The notes beneath the pieces are model-generated. The model made no database searches. It saw only the letters and a program-made list of their open reading frames with translations, and had not been told where the DNA came from. From Symbiodinium natans (lineage: Eukaryota > Sar > Dinophyceae > Suessiales > Symbiodiniaceae), in the NCBI GenBank assembly GCA_905221605.1, contig CAJNDS010001163.1, positions 1-31,090 on the forward strand: 31,090 nt of DNA. The letters run 5' to 3'. The translations under genes were made by a program, and so were the position numbers. Positions 25,801-31,090 of the stretch are shown here, one piece after another. The first letter of the stretch is position 1. The number at the start of each line of letters is the position of its first letter.

Positions 25801-26653
25801 AGCACGACCGTCGTGCAGAGTATGCAAGGTATGGCTATGTTTTCGAGGCAGGGCTAGCAAGCATTCTGCCAAACGAGCTCAAGGTCGAGCGTGTGCCGGC
25901 TGCCGACTTGAGAGCGCTTTTGGCGGACGTGCTCGTCCAGAGCAACCGCCGGGTGACTTTGGCTGCTCAACCGCCAACTATAATACCGGATGTTGCACCA
26001 TCCGCGTCGGGTGGCACGGCACCGCCTCTTCACAAAAGTGCCCCAGCTCCACCTCCTTCGGGATGGGCTTTGCTCAACCAAGCGCGTGCAAAAGCCGAGG
26101 CAATGATTCGATTGCATGCCGACATGAAGAGAGCTGCAACAGCCGAGGTGGCTCCATCATCGTCGACGGGCCCCGCTTTTCCACCAGGCCTCCGGCTTTC
26201 TTGCCGTTCAGCCCTCCTTCCCCGCTTACGCCGTCCGTCTTTTCCTATGCTCCATCTTCGGCACCAGGCACGCCTATGGAAGCAGGCATGCCTCTAACTC
26301 CGCCTCCTCTACCTCCTCCATCTTGGGCGCCAGGCACGCCTATGGAAGCAAGCCTGCCTATACCTCCGCCTCCTCTACCTCCTCCATCGACACCGCACCC
26401 AGATACATTGAGGGAGCTTGCGGGCGAGGTTCCAATGGAGGTCGAGACGCTGATGACGCCCGTGGAGGCATTCGGTGCCCCTGGGACCCCTATGGACGTG
26501 AGTTCCGAGGTCCCAATGGAGCCAATGGTCGGTGGCATTGGAAGTCCGGGGAGCGCTTCTCCTTTGACCCCGCCGGCAGAGACGAGTATGGTGGTTCCAA
26601 ACCCACCTATGGACAATTCGGATGTGGGAGACTCTGGCTCCGAGATGGATTGA
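22895..26653 (+). CDS. Ty1/copia Gag-protease polyprotein with long C-terminal extension
   Basis: ATG 22895 sits in a strong context (GCCATGG). Order: acidic/proline-rich N-terminus, Met/Gln-rich segment (residues ~50-85), helical capsid-like region (~125-360), zinc knuckle CWNCGKSGHMSWQC (C-x2-C-x4-H-x4-C, residues 370-383), Lys/Gly-rich nucleic-acid-binding tract (~386-448), and the protease signature LIDSGATCHVLS with catalytic Asp506. Gag packages element RNA; the aspartic protease cuts the polyprotein. From about 24,960 the translation becomes Cys/Ser-rich with a hydrophobic run (FLKALLVLCALGVF), and between ~25,440 and ~26,180 another frame is the convincing one, so the last ~410 residues of this frame are partly shadow. 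Integrase and RT follow in a different frame. Confidence 0.8.
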   Translation: MADPGLSTPVPEDEDDEALFGPGGAQDGQQPATQPPGASAPAGGPATVVGLDPQLQQMMVQMMRSQQMMMQNQQQTLQVLVAKMEADERRRREQEALSAAVSNPFGGASSAAAAGSPTAKASSPPPAPSQNLHVGSNRAEKYLPALPLIDNVSMGKGRVRELEEYHRWCEVLASWLALIDDNYVNELRQAMTHDREIKQSDMAVPVASRSARLFYYLQQSLQKFERGMELVRSTSMRQGQAACGYEVMRQMHQTFSIVSRMEAIAVRDEALRLTSKASSYKRPLDCVRFLEDELGNVDQKLHRFPELRLGASDRSTLLLQSVSPECRHYVVLHGKSGSWEELVESIRFYEEQTRLCDAGSLNAVGERGLCWNCGKSGHMSWQCPDKSSGKGKKRDEPKGGKPSGSKNREKSPKGKGKGKGKTDKGKGGKPKGKPKNKGKPKGRAVEDEQSDQVMAMRSHHLSGLGPGTRTNEPNEAEPPRLTMTNGEIERLNQSSSRNSSFAWLIDSGATCHVLSESALGFYEVVKEHSGPLPVLMSASDTPMECVKLVDIRVKFGKLGPVVLQQVLVCKIGFNVVSSWQASLSGWSTWLTSERGASCLVKQTERGSSMWVPLVREARSWWALAKEIGPTKAKPKGRRSKGDSPKPGWSPNDDAMEVDKVQKKAPPNVGRALEVTPFKFLLRAFSVKQHVGEHELHEHVFQERLSGCEHAAVAKVGVDLETPPSACCAEASCSAAAVLLKSASNTSLEKQTSRDTRCGDKGFECVGVGPVPLQPQSVCIRSRSALRVGRRSDLHPSACVPECLLGQSEERKCAFRSLCWPGVFLKALLVLCALGVFCSKPGAFVRDLGKDGASGSLASALSCELPKWECGPGGSLFDEHDCSSCAPFRGGRSAVYFEAASPKHRPFYLDPWLGRTAVGDSSLPWGVGDTGVGDQYKRHCGEATYAHCRAASHCCSDGGPVGFDGHPRRRARPSCRVCKVWLCFRGRASKHSAKRAQGRACAGCRLESAFGGRARPEQPPGDFGCSTANYNTGCCTIRVGWHGTASSQKCPSSTSFGMGFAQPSACKSRGNDSIACRHEESCNSRGGSIIVDGPRFSTRPPAFLPFSPPSPLTPSVFSYAPSSAPGTPMEAGMPLTPPPLPPPSWAPGTPMEASLPIPPPPLPPPSTPHPDTLRELAGEVPMEVETLMTPVEAFGAPGTPMDVSSEVPMEPMVGGIGSPGSASPLTPPAETSMVVPNPPMDNSDVGDSGSEMD
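25443..26653 (+). CDS. Extra out-of-phase ORF inside the copia element, proline-rich C-terminus
   Basis: A different frame from ATG 25443 gives well-formed protein: MIARLAHRFEEEGQLSISRQ, LLQNIDLFTSTPGSVERLLG, DTLVEEHDRRAEYARYGYVF, ADLRALLADVLVQSNRRVTL and QARAKAEAMIRLHADMK. Near 26,180 the convincing reading passes into the Gag frame, with repeats of APGTPMEA and PPPLPPP and an acidic end (DNSDVGDSGSEMD, stop 26651). Coordinates cover both parts; a one-base frame change is needed at the junction, so this copy may be mutated or recoded. It lies between protease and integrase, where copia elements normally have no such domain. N-terminal part about 250 residues, mostly helical; no family recognised. 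It could be a captured host sequence or a lineage-specific Gag-Pol linker. Confidence 0.5.
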
Positions 26654-26664
26654 TATGCTTGGGT

Positions 26665-29600
26665 ATGGGCCCTGAGGGCCTAAAAGCCGGGCATGAGTTG
26701 CTCCGATCTTCGCCGCAATGCACAAAATTGGTAGGAGTAGGTCTGAAAGCCCTGCTGTTTGCAGTAGGAGACTGGCTGTGTGCATTAGGAGGTAGGGTAG
26801 GAGCGTTTGAGTGCTTGGTAGGTGACTGTGAGTGCAGCCTGCCTGCCGCGAATGGGTCTGCACACTGTCCCTCTGTGCCCAGGTCTTCATGGAAAAGAAG
26901 CAGTGCCTTGGCTTTAGGGTTGGTTCTGGGTTTGGTTTTCAGAGGTTGGCTGCGTAGGTGCGTGAAGCTTTTGAGTGTGCGCCGTAGGAGTAGGCTGAAG
27001 TTTGTGCGTGTAACTTTGGTAGGACGTGTGCCACGTAGGTCTTGGAGTGTTGTGCGCCGCCTGTTGTTTTTGCGTGGCGTGCTTGTTTGTGAGTTGAAAG
27101 CTGAGCCTACGGGCGAGGAAGCAAAAGGGCCAATGATGAAACGTTGGCGTGCCTTGAAGAAGTGGGCCTTGTGTGGGCTTGGGTCTCTGCGGGGGTCCGA
27201 GCAAAAGAAGGCCGTGGCACGTTCTGAGGCCCTGCGTATGCTTGCTGGTTTGCCGACCCCGGTTGTTGTGAATTCGGAGTCGGAGGAAGAGTTGATTCCT
27301 GATCCGTTGGAAGCTGAACTTGCGGAACCCAGCGGAAGTGAACCCCCTAGGCCCTCCGATGTTCGAAAGAAACCCCGTTTGGAGAATGTTCCCTCAGGTG
27401 AACCGGGTGCCCTGAGTTCCCCGGAGGTGGTGAGCGATGCTCTGGATCCTGAGGTTCCGGTCTATTTGACCTCGGAGCGGCTGAAGGCGCACCGAAATAA
27501 GGGCCATCAACCTTATCTTAGTTGCTGTGACACATGTCAAAGCGCTAGAGGGAGAGTGCCGGCTCGTAGGAAGCACATGAAACACCACCACGGACCCGGA
27601 GAGTTGCAAGTCGACTTTGGATTTTTCGGAAAGAATGTTCGTTTCCTTCTCATGGTTCATGTGGTGTCGGGGTACATACATACCGTGGTCTTAGGACCTG
27701 AGGATGAAGTGCCCGCTGTCTCGGTTTGCAAAGCCTTTACGGAAATGGGATTGAGTGGATTGGACATTGTTGTCCACGGGGACCAAGAAAATCTCCTCGA
27801 GAGTGTTTTCCGCAATGCAGCGAAACACCGGACATTCGGGGGAAGGTCAATGCACTGGGTCCCGTTCGCGATAAACAGACCTCAAGCGAAGGGCATCGTT
27901 GAACGCCATGTTTGCCTCGTGAAAGAAGCGTTCTGGTCTGTTTGGCTGGGCTTAGAAGAGCGTGTAGGTGAAAAGTTGCCTCTAGGGAGCCATCTGTTTG
28001 TTGAGGCCATGAGGTACTCTGTGAGGATGCATAACTTGTTTCATGTGTCCAAGGAACACAGCACGCCGTTGGAGAGACTGCGTGGGTCGACAGTTCAGCC
28101 AGTGAAGAGCTGTGAGTTTGGGGTTGTGGGCTTTGGGAAGCCTCAGAAGGACTACCCAGAGCACCGCGGAAAGCGCTTGGTGAGGGCACTCTATGTAGGA
28201 CCTCACGGTGCTAATGGCTCTGGGATTCGAGTCTTTGTTCCAATAGGTATTGGAAAGCCCCCTCGTTTGGAAATCTTCAGCTCTTTTCGTGCCAAAGATC
28301 CAGTGGAGTTTGACAAAGCTGCTTTGCGTGACCTTCGAGGTAATAAGGAAGACCCTGAAAGACCCATCAAGTTCGATGTTCCAATCGATGGTCCGAGTCC
28401 GCCGCTTGATTCCCCAAATCTCCCTGAAGGAAGTCTTGAGTTTCCTGTTGAACGCACCGAACCACCTGCTCTTGAGGGCCCTGAAGCAATGGAAGAAGAA
28501 GGAGAGTTGGATGGGTATTCTCCGGATTTTTCGGACGTGCCTGAAGAAACAGGCATGGAGGTTGAGCCTCCCGGAGGCGTAGGTCTTGAGGACCTCGACG
28601 CCCCTATGGATCCAGGAGAAGACGATGCCATGGAAGAGGGCCTGACGTGGCTCTATGAGCATGGCCTTAGGCAACTCTTTGATGGGCCTGACTTGAGAGT
28701 AACGACAAAAATCCGTAAGGGAGATAATGTCAAAGAGTGGTTCCGTATGAAGTTTGGTGGAAAGAAGATTTGGGTCCATGTCCCGGACAATGCGGTCTGC
28801 GAAGTTTCTGGCAAGGTTTTGCCTCGTAAGCATCTTGAAGAAGGTATGAGACTCGAGCTCTCAGAACTTGATGCTTTTGGTGTAGCTACGATTATAGGAG
28901 AAGCTGAGGCCCGTAAACGAGCTACACGGAGAATCCATACGACTAGGTGGGTTCTGACTTCGAAACCGTCGGCCACGAACCCTGAACGAGTTCGTGCTCG
29001 TCTTGTTGTGAGAGACTATGCATTTGGATCCAATCCTCTAGCTGATGGGATATATTCCCCCACCACGTCTTTGGAAGCCTTGAGGGGTGTCCTTGCTATT
29101 CATGCTGTCAGGGGTGGCACCTTGTTGTCAGCAGATGTGAGCGTTGCCTTCATGCAAGCGCCTGTGCAGGGAGTAGAGTGTATCCGGTTTCCGAATGGGA
29201 TGTATGATGAGGAGAACAAGCCGCTGTTTGCGCAGCTACACAAAGCCATGAATGGCTTGAGAGTAGGACCACTGAGCTGGTACCTAGAGTTTACAAGCAC
29301 GCTGCGTAAGCAGTTTGGGTTTGGTGAGACTGCCGACCCTACTGTGCATCACCGGCTTGAGAAGGATGGTGCGCTGACATTGGTGTTAGTGTATGTTGAC
29401 GATCTCATCATCTTTTCCCAGAATCCGCCAGTTGCCAAGGATCTGTACGCTAAGCTAGCGAAGATCTATAAAATGAAGCAGACAGGGCTTCTAGAACCTG
29501 GCAAGACTGGGCAGCTCGAGTTCTTGGGTCGAGTTATCGCCCGAACCACTGAGCACGGGCCTGTGTTCTTTGGCCTGAAGCCGGGGTACTTGAAGTCGCT

Positions 29601-31090
29601 TGGAGAAGAGTTTGGCATTAGCGGAAAAGGTGTGAAACCAGTGCTGGGAAACCTCGAGAGGGAGTACCGGAAGAAGGAGGCTGGAACACCTATCAGCACT
29701 GAGGCGTATGAACGCTATAGACGTGTGCTTGGTAAGTTGATGTGGGCAAGCCTGACGTTGCCGCATTTGTCCTACCCGGTAGGATTTCTGGGCCGGTGTC
29801 AGAGTGACCCAGATAGCCAGGCAGAAGCTTGCTTGAGACGCGTGGTTCGCTGGGTGATGGCTTTGCCTGAGTACCTTCAGCGATTTTCGGCAGAAGCGTT
29901 TGAGTATCCGTGCTGCGCTTCGGAAACCATGCTCTCTGGCTTTGTGGATGCGTCATGGAACATTTGCTCTGTGTCTGGTGCTATCGTGAAGTGGCATGGC
30001 ATCATGATCAAAACTTTCTCGCGGAAACAGTCGGTGACCGCGTTGAGTTCGGCGGAGGCCGAATTGGCAGCCTTGACTGAGGCAGCCAAAGAGTCGGTGT
30101 ACTTGTCTTTGCTCATGGAAACGCTCCTGTATGGAATGCCCAAAGGAGAGACCGGTGAGTTTCCGATTCACCTGGCTTCGGATTCGGAAGCCGCTTTGTC
30201 GATTAGCAAAATGACGGGGTTGTTACGCCGTGTTCGGCACCTGGAGCTTCGTCATCGCTATCTTCAAGAGCTAGTCCACCTGGAAAGGCTGATTCTAAGC
30301 TTCATCAGTGGAGAACGGAATCCAGCCGATGGACTGACGAAATCTCATGAGGAGTTGTTGCTTGAGCATTTGCTGGTTGCGTGTGGACTGGAAAGAGTGT
30401 GTGAAGAAGACCTTCAGGGTCTTGTAGTTCCTGAGCACCTTCGTGAACGAATGGAAGAACTTGAAGAAGTATGTGAGAAGCTTGAGAAAATCCCGACAAA
30501 CCTGGCGAAGTACGAGCCAGTGGCAAGAGACCTTGCGTTGGGATCTGTTCCTCTGCTTGTGATCGAGGTGTTTTGTTCAACGGACAGTGCGTTGTGCCGA
30601 GCGTGTGCTCGTGACCGAGTAGCATATATTGGCATAACTGAGAAAGAAGACTTCTTAAGCAAGAGTACTCAAATGTTTCTAGGAGAGGTCTTGCTGTGTC
30701 TGTTGAGTAGGAAACCGCCCCAGATCTATGTCCACATAGCTTCCCCTTGTACCGCTGGATGTAGCTACCGCTTTAAGAACTGGCATCGCCCGAAGTTTCG
30801 ACATCGGTGGCGAGAGCAGGTCAAGAAGCATGTTGCATCTTGGAAAGCTTTAGGAAGACTTCTGGAGGACCGCTGCAAAGAGATCCTGGTTACCCAGGAA
30901 TGGCCAAAGAACTGTGGTCTTTGGAAGGAGGAAAGTTATCTGAAAGAAAAGAAGCGCCTTGGTCTGAACTTTGGAAGGGTTGTGGACCGTTGTGCCTTCG
31001 ACGGGGTCTTTAAGCGGTGGTTCTTTGCTACAAACAGAGAGGAGTGGAGTGAAATCTTCTCTGGAAAGCCCTGTGACAAAAGTCATCAGC
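26665..31090 (+). CDS. Ty1/copia Pol: integrase, reverse transcriptase, RNase H and methyltransferase-like tail (partial)
   Basis: This frame is open from 26107 to the window end; its first ATG is 26665, 12 bases after the Gag stop, and it lies in the -1 frame relative to Gag, so expression may use frameshifting or re-initiation. Domains: integrase zinc-binding residues (HRNKGH at 27490, CDTC at 27526) and catalytic triad Asp 27613, Asp 27781, Glu 27901; reverse transcriptase with SADVSVAF (Asp 29134), LHKAMNGLRVGPLSWY and YVDD (29392-29403); RNase H with Asp 29947, Glu 30055, Asp 30181, Asp 30328 and the ADGLTKS end. Beyond RNase H, over 200 residues continue with IEVFCS (30562), ASPCTAGC (30739), EWPKNCGLW (30898), CAFDG (30991) and RWFFATN (31015), resembling a Rossmann/cytosine-methyltransferase fold. 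No stop occurs. The protein converts element RNA to DNA and inserts it. The C-terminus and 3' LTR are missing from the window. Confidence 0.85.
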   Translation, partial: MGPEGLKAGHELLRSSPQCTKLVGVGLKALLFAVGDWLCALGGRVGAFECLVGDCECSLPAANGSAHCPSVPRSSWKRSSALALGLVLGLVFRGWLRRCVKLLSVRRRSRLKFVRVTLVGRVPRRSWSVVRRLLFLRGVLVCELKAEPTGEEAKGPMMKRWRALKKWALCGLGSLRGSEQKKAVARSEALRMLAGLPTPVVVNSESEEELIPDPLEAELAEPSGSEPPRPSDVRKKPRLENVPSGEPGALSSPEVVSDALDPEVPVYLTSERLKAHRNKGHQPYLSCCDTCQSARGRVPARRKHMKHHHGPGELQVDFGFFGKNVRFLLMVHVVSGYIHTVVLGPEDEVPAVSVCKAFTEMGLSGLDIVVHGDQENLLESVFRNAAKHRTFGGRSMHWVPFAINRPQAKGIVERHVCLVKEAFWSVWLGLEERVGEKLPLGSHLFVEAMRYSVRMHNLFHVSKEHSTPLERLRGSTVQPVKSCEFGVVGFGKPQKDYPEHRGKRLVRALYVGPHGANGSGIRVFVPIGIGKPPRLEIFSSFRAKDPVEFDKAALRDLRGNKEDPERPIKFDVPIDGPSPPLDSPNLPEGSLEFPVERTEPPALEGPEAMEEEGELDGYSPDFSDVPEETGMEVEPPGGVGLEDLDAPMDPGEDDAMEEGLTWLYEHGLRQLFDGPDLRVTTKIRKGDNVKEWFRMKFGGKKIWVHVPDNAVCEVSGKVLPRKHLEEGMRLELSELDAFGVATIIGEAEARKRATRRIHTTRWVLTSKPSATNPERVRARLVVRDYAFGSNPLADGIYSPTTSLEALRGVLAIHAVRGGTLLSADVSVAFMQAPVQGVECIRFPNGMYDEENKPLFAQLHKAMNGLRVGPLSWYLEFTSTLRKQFGFGETADPTVHHRLEKDGALTLVLVYVDDLIIFSQNPPVAKDLYAKLAKIYKMKQTGLLEPGKTGQLEFLGRVIARTTEHGPVFFGLKPGYLKSLGEEFGISGKGVKPVLGNLEREYRKKEAGTPISTEAYERYRRVLGKLMWASLTLPHLSYPVGFLGRCQSDPDSQAEACLRRVVRWVMALPEYLQRFSAEAFEYPCCASETMLSGFVDASWNICSVSGAIVKWHGIMIKTFSRKQSVTALSSAEAELAALTEAAKESVYLSLLMETLLYGMPKGETGEFPIHLASDSEAALSISKMTGLLRRVRHLELRHRYLQELVHLERLILSFISGERNPADGLTKSHEELLLEHLLVACGLERVCEEDLQGLVVPEHLRERMEELEEVCEKLEKIPTNLAKYEPVARDLALGSVPLLVIEVFCSTDSALCRACARDRVAYIGITEKEDFLSKSTQMFLGEVLLCLLSRKPPQIYVHIASPCTAGCSYRFKNWHRPKFRHRWREQVKKHVASWKALGRLLEDRCKEILVTQEWPKNCGLWKEESYLKEKKRLGLNFGRVVDRCAFDGVFKRWFFATNREEWSEIFSGKPCDKSHQ

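Noticed and set aside
27982-28833. 283-residue minus-strand frame
   Set aside because: It lies antisense to the open Pol frame with integrase before it and RT after it, and has no motif of its own.

Overview
This window looks like nuclear DNA of a microbial eukaryote, most likely a dinoflagellate (Symbiodiniaceae-like). It has no bacterial operons, no ribosome-binding sites and no recognisable RNA genes. It is dominated by retroelements: a Ty1/copia element whose Pol carries a methyltransferase-like tail, and non-LTR elements of the zinc-finger plus restriction-like-endonuclease type. A spliced-leader-like string near the copia start fits a dinoflagellate. The assignment is inference from element types, not from a marker gene.

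Positions 1 to about 13.9 kb are an AT-rich repeat graveyard with one well-preserved insertion. A family of ~50 bp repeats occurs at least 12 times in both orientations here and was not seen after 13.9 kb. Other content is an AT-decayed non-LTR retrotransposon tail (about 4.4-5.48 kb), an intact 1,133-residue non-LTR ORF (6858-10259), an opposite-strand remnant of the same class (about 12.56-12.95 kb), two oppositely oriented arrays rich in TGTCATTTT, and local direct repeats.

Positions 13.9-22.4 kb are a mosaic of broken, unidentified protein-coding pieces. A minus-strand gene-like series runs from about 18.43 down to 15.27 kb. Part of it is duplicated almost exactly (15441-16771 and 18546-20005), with 96-bp, 32-bp and 1-bp length differences. 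Two diverged ~0.84-0.92 kb direct repeats, each with a T run at its left edge (a poly-A tail on the minus strand), sit at 14186-15025 and 20006-20925. A relative of the minus-strand protein is encoded on the plus strand at about 20.98-21.44 kb.

From about 22.48 kb to the window end lies a Ty1/copia retrotransposon: candidate 5' LTR (22477-22851), candidate primer-binding site, Gag with a CCHC knuckle, DSG protease, an unusual extra segment with its own out-of-phase reading frame, then in another frame integrase, reverse transcriptase, RNase H and a C-terminal Rossmann/cytosine-methyltransferase-like domain. The Pol frame stays open to the last base, so the 3' end and 3' LTR lie outside the window. 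The most interesting signals are this C-terminal domain, the extra protease-integrase segment, and the dispersed repeat family of the left half.
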